Position numbers and translations under genes: made by a program. DNA of 64,000 nt from Candidatus Epilinea brevis (GTDB lineage Bacteria; Chloroflexota; Anaerolineae; Epilineales; Epilineaceae), in contig JADJUE010000004.1 in NCBI GenBank assembly GCA_016710785.1, forward strand, positions 186,001 through 250,000, in the 5' to 3' direction. The notes under the pieces were generated by a model, which saw only the letters and a list, made by a program, of their open reading frames with translations, did no database searches and was not told where the DNA came from. Shown here in pieces: positions 18,604 to 26,640 of the stretch (its first letter is position 1; the number at the start of each line of letters is the position of its first letter).

Positions 18604-18632
18604 TTGGCCCTCGCGCGCCGACCTGTCATACT
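18604..18632 (+). promoter_or_regulatory. Possible promoter giving a leaderless vWA transcript
   Basis: TTGGCC (18604-18609) and CATACT (18627-18632) are spaced by 17 bp. Transcription would begin within a base or two of the ATG at 18639, which has no ribosome site in front of it. The match to each consensus hexamer is only 4 of 6. Confidence 0.3.
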
Positions 18633-18638
18633 CCGCAC

Positions 18639-20906
18639 ATGCCGACCCCCCTCCGCCGCTTCGCCCCGCTCAGCCTGGCCGCCTTGTCGTTCGCGGCCCT
18701 GCTCGCCCTCGTCGCCGGGCCGCCGGGGGCGCCTCCGGCAGCTGCGCCCGCGGAGATGCCGGACCTCGAGGCCGCCTGCCGCGACGGGCAGCCCTATGTT
18801 GCCGCCGTCTGCTTTCCTCCGCCCGGGCTGTATGGCAACGAGTCCTACCTGCCCACCGTGACCCTGTTCCGCGACACGCCCGGGGATACGCCCCAGTTCC
18901 AGCTGGCCACCTACCGCGAGGTGGGCGCCGTGTGGGGCCTCGCCTACAGCCGGCGCGAATCCGCGCTCTACGCGTCCGCGTTCCGCCGACGCGGGTCCAT
19001 CCTGGCCGCGGGGGGTATCGGGGGCATCTACCGCATCGACCTGGCGAGCGGCCGGATCACCTTGCTGGCCCGCGTCCCGACGGCCGCGGCAGCCGAGCCG
19101 AAGATCGAAGGCACCGATCCACCCGCGCAGCGGGAGGCCGGCAAGAGCGGGCTGGGGGATATCGATCTGAACGACGCCGAGACCGAGCTCTACGCCGTCA
19201 ACCTGTACGACCGGCGCATCTACCGCTTCGCCCTGCCCGACGGAGCCCTCCTGGGCAGCTTCGCCCACGGGGCGGCCGGCGAGCCCTGGGCCGCCGACGC
19301 CCGGCCTTTCGGCCTGGCCTTTGCCGGCGATCGGCTCTACCACGGCGTCGTGAATTCGGCCGAGAGCAGTGGCCGGCGGGAGGACCTGCGGGCCGAGATC
19401 TACGCGTCGTCGCCCGACGGGTCCGACCTGCGACGCGTGGCGCAGCTGCCCTTGGACCAGGCCCGCGGCCAGATCCAGCGCTTCGTGCGCAACCCCAGCA
19501 CCATCGACCTGGCCTGGCGGCCCTGGTCCGACGCCGTGCCGACGCCCGAGGGCAAGCTGCAGATGTCCGTGGCGCCCATGCCCGAGCTGGCCGACCTGGT
19601 CATCGACCGCGTCGGCAACCTGAGCATCGGTCTGCGCGACCGCTTCGGGGACATGGTCATGCCCTATCCCCTGGGCCAGGAGGCCGGCCTGGGCATCGGC
19701 GACCTGTTGTACGGTCTCGCGGATGGCGCGCTCTGGTCGGTGCCGCCCCTGCCCGAGCATTATGGCGACGGCTCCGCCGAGAGCGATGAGACCGCCCTGG
19801 GCGGCCTGGCCTACGACCCAGATGGCGACCGCGTGCTCAGCGCGCATCTGGACGGGCTCGTCGACAACAGCATCTTCTCCATCGGCTTCAACACCGCCGC
19901 CCTCTGGTACGAGCCGGCCACCGGCAACAAGATGGCCGTCGAGAACCTCTGCCCCGTGGGCCGGCGACTACCGGATCCCTGGCCGGACCGTCCCGTAGGC
20001 CGCCAGCGGCCCATCCCCATCGCTCGGGCCGACAACGAAGGCATGTACACCTCCCTCGGCGACATCGAGCTGCTCTGCGGCCCGCCGGCCACCGCCACAG
20101 CGGTCTCCACGCTCACCCCCCCCACCCCCGTCGCGCCATCGGCGACCGCTACGGCGACAGCCTTCAGGACCGCGACGCCCGGCTCCACCGCCACCAGCAG
20201 CCGCACGCCCGCGATACAGCCCACCGTCACCCCCGAACCGTCACCGACCCGGACCCCGGCAGTCCTGCACCTTCCGCTACTCCTGAGCGAGCGCTGCGTC
20301 CCCGGCACCCAGCGCCTCGACGCGCTGTTGGTCATCGACGCCTCGTCCAGCATGCTGGAATTGAGCGCGGCCGGACGAAGCAAGCTGGCGGCGGCGGCCG
20401 CGGCGGCCGGCAGCTTCCTCGACCAGCTGCGGCTTGATGCCGGCGACCAGGCCGGCGTCGTATGGTTCAATGAGCGAGCCCAGTTGGCCCAGGCCCTCAC
20501 AGCCGACCGCCCCGCCCTCGACGCGGCGCTGGCTGGCCTCGCCGCCGCCCAGTTCACGCGCCTCGATCTGGGGATTGCCGCCGCCCGCGCCGAGCTGGCC
20601 GGGCTTCGCCGCCGCCCCGGCAACCTGGCGGTGATGGTCGTCCTCACCGACGGCCGGGCCAACCCTGTGCCGGTGGCGGTGGCCGAGGCCGAGGCTCAGA
20701 AGGCAAAGGCCGCCGGAATGGTACTGTTCACCATCGGGCTCGGCGCCGACCTGGAGGAGGACGCGCTCCAGCGGATGGCCAGCCGACCGGAGTACTTCTA
20801 CAAGGCGCCGGACGCCGAGTCGCTCACGGAGATCTACCGGCGGATCGCCGTGGCGGTGCCCTGCCCGGGAGGGGCGTTTTGGGGGCGGGGCGCCGATGGC
20901 CCATGA
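18639..20906 (+). CDS. Secreted beta-propeller protein with C-terminal vWA domain
   Basis: A 755-residue exported protein. The signal peptide is MPTPLRRFAPLSLAALSFAA. A propeller-like region (~residues 40-480) follows, with YRIDLASG, GLGDIDLNDAETELYAVNLY and LYHGVVNSA blades. Then come a Thr/Pro linker (~485-545), the motif VLHLPLLLSERC, and a vWA domain with an intact metal-ion (MIDAS) site: DASSS, TRLDL and LTDG. A Cys just before and one just after the vWA domain (SERC, AVPCPG) could close it with a disulfide. It is paralogous to the gene at 38900-42433, which has two propeller units. vWA domains usually bind proteins, so a role in surface adhesion is likely. There is no anchor helix at the C-terminus. 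Confidence 0.8.
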   Translation: MPTPLRRFAPLSLAALSFAALLALVAGPPGAPPAAAPAEMPDLEAACRDGQPYVAAVCFPPPGLYGNESYLPTVTLFRDTPGDTPQFQLATYREVGAVWGLAYSRRESALYASAFRRRGSILAAGGIGGIYRIDLASGRITLLARVPTAAAAEPKIEGTDPPAQREAGKSGLGDIDLNDAETELYAVNLYDRRIYRFALPDGALLGSFAHGAAGEPWAADARPFGLAFAGDRLYHGVVNSAESSGRREDLRAEIYASSPDGSDLRRVAQLPLDQARGQIQRFVRNPSTIDLAWRPWSDAVPTPEGKLQMSVAPMPELADLVIDRVGNLSIGLRDRFGDMVMPYPLGQEAGLGIGDLLYGLADGALWSVPPLPEHYGDGSAESDETALGGLAYDPDGDRVLSAHLDGLVDNSIFSIGFNTAALWYEPATGNKMAVENLCPVGRRLPDPWPDRPVGRQRPIPIARADNEGMYTSLGDIELLCGPPATATAVSTLTPPTPVAPSATATATAFRTATPGSTATSSRTPAIQPTVTPEPSPTRTPAVLHLPLLLSERCVPGTQRLDALLVIDASSSMLELSAAGRSKLAAAAAAAGSFLDQLRLDAGDQAGVVWFNERAQLAQALTADRPALDAALAGLAAAQFTRLDLGIAAARAELAGLRRRPGNLAVMVVLTDGRANPVPVAVAEAEAQKAKAAGMVLFTIGLGADLEEDALQRMASRPEYFYKAPDAESLTEIYRRIAVAVPCPGGAFWGRGADGP

Positions 20907-20930
20907 AGAACGCTTGACGCAGCGGTTCAA

Positions 20931-23900
20931 CTACCGCACCGCATACACGTTCACGTTGTCGAACCAGCCCTCCCCACCGGCCGCCTCGTTTTCCACGTAG
21001 AGGCCGCTGCGGCCCACCTTGGCATCCGACTCTTGAATGGCGGCGAGGATCTGGCCGTTGCTGTACAAGGTCAGGTCCGCATCGCGTCGCAGGAGCATCA
21101 GGTGGTTGACCGTTCCGGCCGGCCGCACCATCTCGTGGGCCGTCGGCGGGACGAGCGACCGCCAGGCGCCAGCCGTGAAGCGCGAGTACCTGAAGCGGCC
21201 GCCGCCGTCTACCGTGAAGGCCGAATGCGCCTGCGAGCGAGCGAGACCGTCGATCAGCCCTGCCCAGGTCTGGGGTCCCGGCGATACCGTCACGTCCGCC
21301 TCCATCACCCAGTCGCGGCCCTCCGGCCAGGTGAGCGGCGAGGCCCAGGCCCCGATCCCCGGATCCAGCAAGTGGATCAAGTATTGGCCGCCCTGGTAGA
21401 GCACCCAATGTTGGGACCCTCGTTGGTTCGGCCAACCGCTGGCCGGGTCGGCGAAGTTATCGGCCGCCGCCCTCGCTCCGGTCAGCACGATCTCTGATTG
21501 CAGGGAGCCTCCGCCATCGCCCACCGTGCCCAGGAAGGCGTACTGGCCCTTGGGGGCGCCGCCCGCAACCGTGAAGCTGCGGGGGTACCAACCCATGCCT
21601 GGCGCCGCGGCCACCTGGCCGCGCCATTGCAGCTCCGGCGGGGCAAAGCCGCCGCGGCCGACCACCGTGTAGTCCAGGTCCACCGCCAAGGTCTGCGCGC
21701 TCAGGTTCTGCAGCTGAATCCAGAGCAGCAGGCCATCGCCGGGGGCGAAAGCCGTGCGGATGGCCTGCCCGTCCAAGCCCGTCGTGGACAGTCCCAGGAT
21801 GCGCAGCGTGGGCGGTGTGGCCGTGGGCGACGCCGTCACGGTGACCGTCGGTGTCGGCATCGTCGTCGGCGTGGGGGCCAGGGCCGTGAGCGTCGCCGCC
21901 ACCGCCGTGCCCACCACGTCCACCGTGGGCGAGGGTCCCGCCGTGGGTGGCAAGCTCGGCGTCGGCGGCGCGGTCGGCCGCATCGTCGTCGGCTCCACCA
22001 CGCGGTGGTCCCAGACCGCCAGCAGGAAGGGCAGGTAGCCGTCAAAGCGCGCCCGCCGGCAGGTGATGTTGTTGGACCGATCGGCGTCCGGCAGCAGGGA
22101 CTCGGGATCCACCCAGGCGCAGACCTGCTCGCCCGCCACCGCTTCGGGGTAGCGCCAATCCACCTGTCGGTCGGTCAGCGCGCCAGCCGCCAGCTCCGCG
22201 ATGCGCATGGGCGCGCCGATCGGCACACCACCCTGGCGCGGATCGCCGGCATAGAAACGTAGGTCCAGATCTTCGGCCAGGTGGTCGCCCAGATTGCGCA
22301 CCGTCGCCGCCAGCGGGCGCGGTCCACCGGGGCCGGCCGCGCTGCCCACGCGCAGGTCCTCCGGTAATACCGCCAGGTCCGCCTTCAAGCGGTAATGGGC
22401 CAGCAGCAGATCCGTGCGCCCGAAGGACGGCACGCCGGTGAAGCTGACCCGCGTGCCGTCCTCCAAGGTCGCCATGCGGTCCGTGAGCGGCAAGGCGTTG
22501 CGCGCCGCCGCCACCCACAGCGAGCCGTCAGCGGCGAACACCGGGCTCTGGCCGCCGAAGATGGCCCTGTCCCGCACCAAGGGGCGCGCGGCGCTCCAGC
22601 GGCGCGGGCCACCGTCCCAGACCGCGTAGGAGAGGTCTCCGCCCAGGTCCGAGGTGGACTGCCAGACCACGACGGCATCGCCGGAGGTGTTGGTCGTCAG
22701 GGCAACGGAACCGGGCGCCATCCCCTCAACCGCCAGGCCAGTCGCCGGCCGGTCCAGGCGGCCGTCAGCCAGCCAGATCCGCCCTCCGGCAGTCCAGGCC
22801 AGCCACAGTTGACCGCGGCCGCCCAAGGCGGCGCGCGGGCCATCGCCATTGCCCAGGGGCTGGGCCGAGCTCCAGGCGTCGGCTGCCCAGACCCGGTAGC
22901 TAAGCCGCTCGCCGGCGGCGTCACCCAGCTGGCTGGTCACCAGGAGGGCGCGCTGACCGTCGAAGGCCAGATCGTAGGCGAGCAGGTCCGGCACCGCGGC
23001 CAGCTCCCGGGGTTCGGACCAACGCCCGTCAACCAGGATGCTACTCATGAGACGATCGGGCGCCGCCGCGTCACCGCCCAGTCGGTTGCCCGGATGGTTG
23101 GCCCACAAGGCCATCACCCGCCCATCCGGGGCCGCAGCCAACAAGGGACCGCGATCCAGGGAGCCGTTGACGGTCAACAAAGCGGCCGCCGTCCAACTGC
23201 CGCTGCGGGCATCGAAGCGGCTATAGGCGATCTCCACCCCGGCCAGCTCGGCATCGCCGAGGTCGTCCGAACGCGTCGGCGGCACCGTGAAACGTTCCCA
23301 CACCGCCACCGCGCCACCGGCCGCCGGCGCGATCATCGGGTTGAAGTCGCCCATGTCGTCGCGGGTCAGGCCGACGGGCAGCGACCAGCGAAGGCCATCG
23401 TAGCGGCTGGCCATGATCTCGAAGCCCCGGCCGGCCGGCCGGGCCGCGTCCTCGGTCACGAACAGGGCCAGGAGGCTGCCGTCTCCCAAGGCCGTCAGCG
23501 ATGGACCCGAGGCGTCGGCGATGCCCGTGGCCACCACGGCGAGCTCCGCCTCGCCAGCGGCGACGGCGGCGTCCACCCGCGACAGGTCCGCCGGCGCGGC
23601 GGCCGCCGGCAACGGATGACGACCGTCGGCCGCCATCAACGGCGCCCAGCGTGGATCCCAGAGCCCCAGGGCACCGGGGGCGAGCGGGCCTACCGTCAGG
23701 GCCTGCGGCTTGCCCTGGCAGCTAGCCAGCTGCCAGGCGCTTTCATCCAGCTTCAGCTTCAGGCGCCAGGCCACGGCCTCGCCACCGCCCAGCAGCTTGA
23801 TGAGGCATTTGCGCAGGTAAGGCTTCGGCAGGCCGAAGGTGATGTTGGCGTCGCCGCCGGCATACACCTTCAGCTTGACCGGGAAGCTCTTGCTCCTGAC

Positions 23901-26453
23901 GATCTCGGCGGCAAAAGAGCCCTTCAGCGGCGCCTTGAGCTCCACCGTGCTCTCGCGCCATTTCAGGCCGCCGACGGGATCGCCCTCCAGGCCCAAGGTG
24001 CCCTTGACCTGCGGCTCGATGTCGAAGCCCACCTTGGCCCGGCCTTCCAGGAAGCGCTGCAGCGACTTACCCAGCCAGGGGAGCTTGCCCAGGAACTGGA
24101 TGAGCTTCTGTCCCCAGCCCAGTTTGACCAGGTCCTGCTCGATCTTGGCCTTGATGCCCCCGCCCACGACCACCGCCGATGGCCCGACGGTCAGCCCTTC
24201 CGGCGGCAGGGTGACCCGCCCGCGGCCGCCGCCCTGCAACGAACCCACCGCACCGGTGCCAGCCGCCTTGTCCTCCATGGCCGTGATCCCGCCGCGAACG
24301 AGCAGGTCGACCCAGCCCTCGCCCTTGGATTTGGCCTCCGTCTCCAGGCTGACCGCCAACGCCTTCAACCCGAAGCCCTTGCCCCCCAGAGGTTGCGGGA
24401 AGAGGCTGGGGATGGTGAAGGTCCAATCCTTGATGGGCGGCTCCGGGAACTCCACCTTGCCCTTGTAGGTGGCCGCGTTGTCGTAGGGCTTCTTGGGCTG
24501 GGCCCACCCCAGCAAGGCCTCGCGGTAGAGTCCGGCGCTCTTCCACCAGCCGATGGGCGCGGCGATGGCCGTCGCGGATTTGGGCACCGAACGGCCGCCG
24601 CTCCGGGACTCGGCGATGACCTCGAGCGTGTTGACGTCCGGATGGGCCTTCAGGTCCGCGGACATCTCATAGCTATGCGAGGCAGCCACCTTGCCGCCGG
24701 TCGCCGGTTCTTGCACGGTCTGGCCGTTGAGCGCGAAGCTGACCTTGCCAGGGTCCAAGCCATGCCAATCCACCTCGACGTCGTAGCGGTTGGGCAGGCC
24801 CAGGCGGTCGAGCGGTAGCCCAGAGCGATGCAGGAAGACGCCGCCCCAGACGCTGCGAATGGCCTTGACCTCCGGACGGGCAGTCGGGGTGCTGGTGGGG
24901 GTGGGGGTGTTGGAAGGTGTCGCGGTGGGGGTCTTGGTCGGACAGACGCCTGGCTGCCGTCGCGGCTCGGGCGGCAGGGTGACGGGGCAGCGGCTGTTGG
25001 GCCACCAGGTGGAGTCGTACCACTTGCCGCGGAACTTGATGCTGACGGGGCAAGGGCTGGCGATCGAGCTGCCGCGGGCCTCAGTGATGCCCTTGCAGAC
25101 GGTGTCCCAGGCCGCAGCCGAATCGCCGAAGGGTCCGGCCAGGAAACCCTTGACCACCAGACCGTTGGGGCAATTGCCGCCACAGGGGAAGCGGCAGCTC
25201 ATCTCCGCCTGCTCGAAGGCCTCTACCGTGGTCACCCAGATCTGGTTGACTGCGGTCCAGACGACCCAATCCGACGGGCAGAGGCCCCGCGGGACGGGGA
25301 TGGGCAGGTCGAGGGTGGCGGTCGCCGTCGGGGTCGCGCTGGCAGTGGGGCTCTCCGTGGCCGTCGGCGTATCCGTGTCGGTGGCCGTCGGCGTGTCCGT
25401 TGGCGTGGCGGTGGGCGTGTCGGTATCCGGCGGCTCCGGCGTATCGGTGTCCGTGGGCGTCGGCGAGGGCGGCTCGCCGATGCCATAGCGGTAGACATGG
25501 GGCTGGCGTCCGGGGCCTAGGCGCTGTCGGACCCCGCCGTCCAAGGCGCCCCGCCAGATCTCGCCCGCCACCGTTTCGTAGACCAGTTCTCCGTCCAGGG
25601 TGAAAGCCGGCCAGCGAGCCCCCCCAGTCTCGGGCACCTCACCGCCGGCGTAGCCGTTGCTGTAGGTCCAGCCCAGAGCGGCGGCAGGGCTGCACCCCGT
25701 TCGGAAAGCCGCCAGCTCACCGGTGCCCGCGAGCGCCAGCTGGGGGCCGGTGCGCGCCATGGGGAAGATGGCCGCGTCCGAGAGCTGCAGGGCGAAGCTA
25801 CCCCAGGCAGCGTTGAAAACGGGGCGCGCGGCCGAGGTCCAGTCCCAGCCGTCGGCATCGTTGCCGGCGACGCCCAAGGGGCTCACGGTGGCGCCGCTGC
25901 CATCGGCGCGCAAGGTCTGCAAGGTCCAGGGCACATCCTGACTTCGCCCCCGCAGCACCAGCACCTGGTCTTCGACATAGGGCGCCCAGACAGGGCGCGG
26001 CAGTTGCGGGCAAGCGGCGCGAGCGCGGTAGCCATACATCCAGCCGGCTCCGCCGATCTCCTGACGCGTGCCGCTTTGGAGGTCGACGGTCCAGAGGCTG
26101 GCCGCCTGATCCTCGCCATTGCTGAAGTCGTAATAGGCCAGCTTGTCGCCGCGGTTGGACCAGGCAGGCGCGGCGGGCTGACGGGCGTCGCAGGTGACCT
26201 TGCGACGGTTGCCGCCGTCGAGATCCATCAGGAAGATGCAGTCGCGCCCCAGGCTCGCGTCACGGTCGATGAAGGCCACGATGGGCCAGGGCAGCTGCGC
26301 GACTCGCGCCAGGGGAGCGGCGGCAGGCGCGGCTAAGACCGGCTGGCGTGCCGAATCCCGTTCGGCCGGTAGCATACGGCTACCTGCGGCCACGCCACAG
26401 AGAGCCAGCAGCAGTCCTAGCCGGAGTCGGGCAAGGGTTGGCGTCAGCTTCAT
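20931..26453 (-). CDS. Giant secreted multidomain protein (TolB-like propeller, CARDB, C-terminal lectin-like domain)
   Basis: 1840 residues with an N-terminal signal peptide (MKLTPTLARLRLGLLLALCG). It begins with a TolB/DPP-like propeller (IFLMDLDGGNRRKVTCD, WSNRGDKLAYYDF), followed by Thr/Pro/Asp linkers (~330-385 and ~510-535). The long central region has no family I can name and includes repeated GG/Lys-rich strands. A second propeller-like region (~1020-1370) is followed by a CARDB domain (VRNLGDHLAEDLDLRFYAG ... LPDADRSNNITC), the motif GYLPFLLAVWDHR, another linker, and a C-terminal concanavalin-like domain ending GWFDNVNVYAVR. Such modules bind ligands or carbohydrate, so a large surface or matrix protein is likely. 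It is convergent with the vWA gene, with a 24-bp gap. Confidence 0.75.
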   Translation of the reverse strand: MKLTPTLARLRLGLLLALCGVAAGSRMLPAERDSARQPVLAAPAAAPLARVAQLPWPIVAFIDRDASLGRDCIFLMDLDGGNRRKVTCDARQPAAPAWSNRGDKLAYYDFSNGEDQAASLWTVDLQSGTRQEIGGAGWMYGYRARAACPQLPRPVWAPYVEDQVLVLRGRSQDVPWTLQTLRADGSGATVSPLGVAGNDADGWDWTSAARPVFNAAWGSFALQLSDAAIFPMARTGPQLALAGTGELAAFRTGCSPAAALGWTYSNGYAGGEVPETGGARWPAFTLDGELVYETVAGEIWRGALDGGVRQRLGPGRQPHVYRYGIGEPPSPTPTDTDTPEPPDTDTPTATPTDTPTATDTDTPTATESPTASATPTATATLDLPIPVPRGLCPSDWVVWTAVNQIWVTTVEAFEQAEMSCRFPCGGNCPNGLVVKGFLAGPFGDSAAAWDTVCKGITEARGSSIASPCPVSIKFRGKWYDSTWWPNSRCPVTLPPEPRRQPGVCPTKTPTATPSNTPTPTSTPTARPEVKAIRSVWGGVFLHRSGLPLDRLGLPNRYDVEVDWHGLDPGKVSFALNGQTVQEPATGGKVAASHSYEMSADLKAHPDVNTLEVIAESRSGGRSVPKSATAIAAPIGWWKSAGLYREALLGWAQPKKPYDNAATYKGKVEFPEPPIKDWTFTIPSLFPQPLGGKGFGLKALAVSLETEAKSKGEGWVDLLVRGGITAMEDKAAGTGAVGSLQGGGRGRVTLPPEGLTVGPSAVVVGGGIKAKIEQDLVKLGWGQKLIQFLGKLPWLGKSLQRFLEGRAKVGFDIEPQVKGTLGLEGDPVGGLKWRESTVELKAPLKGSFAAEIVRSKSFPVKLKVYAGGDANITFGLPKPYLRKCLIKLLGGGEAVAWRLKLKLDESAWQLASCQGKPQALTVGPLAPGALGLWDPRWAPLMAADGRHPLPAAAAPADLSRVDAAVAAGEAELAVVATGIADASGPSLTALGDGSLLALFVTEDAARPAGRGFEIMASRYDGLRWSLPVGLTRDDMGDFNPMIAPAAGGAVAVWERFTVPPTRSDDLGDAELAGVEIAYSRFDARSGSWTAAALLTVNGSLDRGPLLAAAPDGRVMALWANHPGNRLGGDAAAPDRLMSSILVDGRWSEPRELAAVPDLLAYDLAFDGQRALLVTSQLGDAAGERLSYRVWAADAWSSAQPLGNGDGPRAALGGRGQLWLAWTAGGRIWLADGRLDRPATGLAVEGMAPGSVALTTNTSGDAVVVWQSTSDLGGDLSYAVWDGGPRRWSAARPLVRDRAIFGGQSPVFAADGSLWVAAARNALPLTDRMATLEDGTRVSFTGVPSFGRTDLLLAHYRLKADLAVLPEDLRVGSAAGPGGPRPLAATVRNLGDHLAEDLDLRFYAGDPRQGGVPIGAPMRIAELAAGALTDRQVDWRYPEAVAGEQVCAWVDPESLLPDADRSNNITCRRARFDGYLPFLLAVWDHRVVEPTTMRPTAPPTPSLPPTAGPSPTVDVVGTAVAATLTALAPTPTTMPTPTVTVTASPTATPPTLRILGLSTTGLDGQAIRTAFAPGDGLLLWIQLQNLSAQTLAVDLDYTVVGRGGFAPPELQWRGQVAAAPGMGWYPRSFTVAGGAPKGQYAFLGTVGDGGGSLQSEIVLTGARAAADNFADPASGWPNQRGSQHWVLYQGGQYLIHLLDPGIGAWASPLTWPEGRDWVMEADVTVSPGPQTWAGLIDGLARSQAHSAFTVDGGGRFRYSRFTAGAWRSLVPPTAHEMVRPAGTVNHLMLLRRDADLTLYSNGQILAAIQESDAKVGRSGLYVENEAAGGEGWFDNVNVYAVR

Positions 26454-26640
26454 GGCCGTTCACCTCCAGTCGCGAACCGTTGGAGCCTCGACCGCCGCCT
26501 GTAAACACGGCAATCCGCTGGCAGAGCCGCCTAGACCGGGACGCCACCTTTCTACCTGCTATCGTCCGGTAAGTCCAGGCCGGCCCATCGGTCCTATCAT
26601 TCGCGGACACTCTGTCTCTTCCCCCGCTCGGAGCCCCACC

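Larger units (their letters stand above)
17802..18638. other. 837-bp non-coding stretch rich in inverted repeats
   Basis: No supported protein gene. It contains copy B of the 73-bp repeat (17913-17985), a cluster of TGATGCC/GGCATCA boxes (18105-18224), an 11-bp inverted repeat (18396-18459) and another 8-bp one (TGCTCAGC 18464-18471 / GCTGAGCA 18488-18495). An 81-codon minus-strand frame (18199-18444) and short Cys-rich frames are present but not convincing. Local composition is less GC-rich than the flanks, as in a mobile-element remnant or a regulatory block. Confidence 0.6.

Noticed and set aside
22395..24818. 807-codon plus-strand ORF
   Set aside because: Antisense to the 1840-aa protein; His/Gln/Arg-rich, no start signal or domain.
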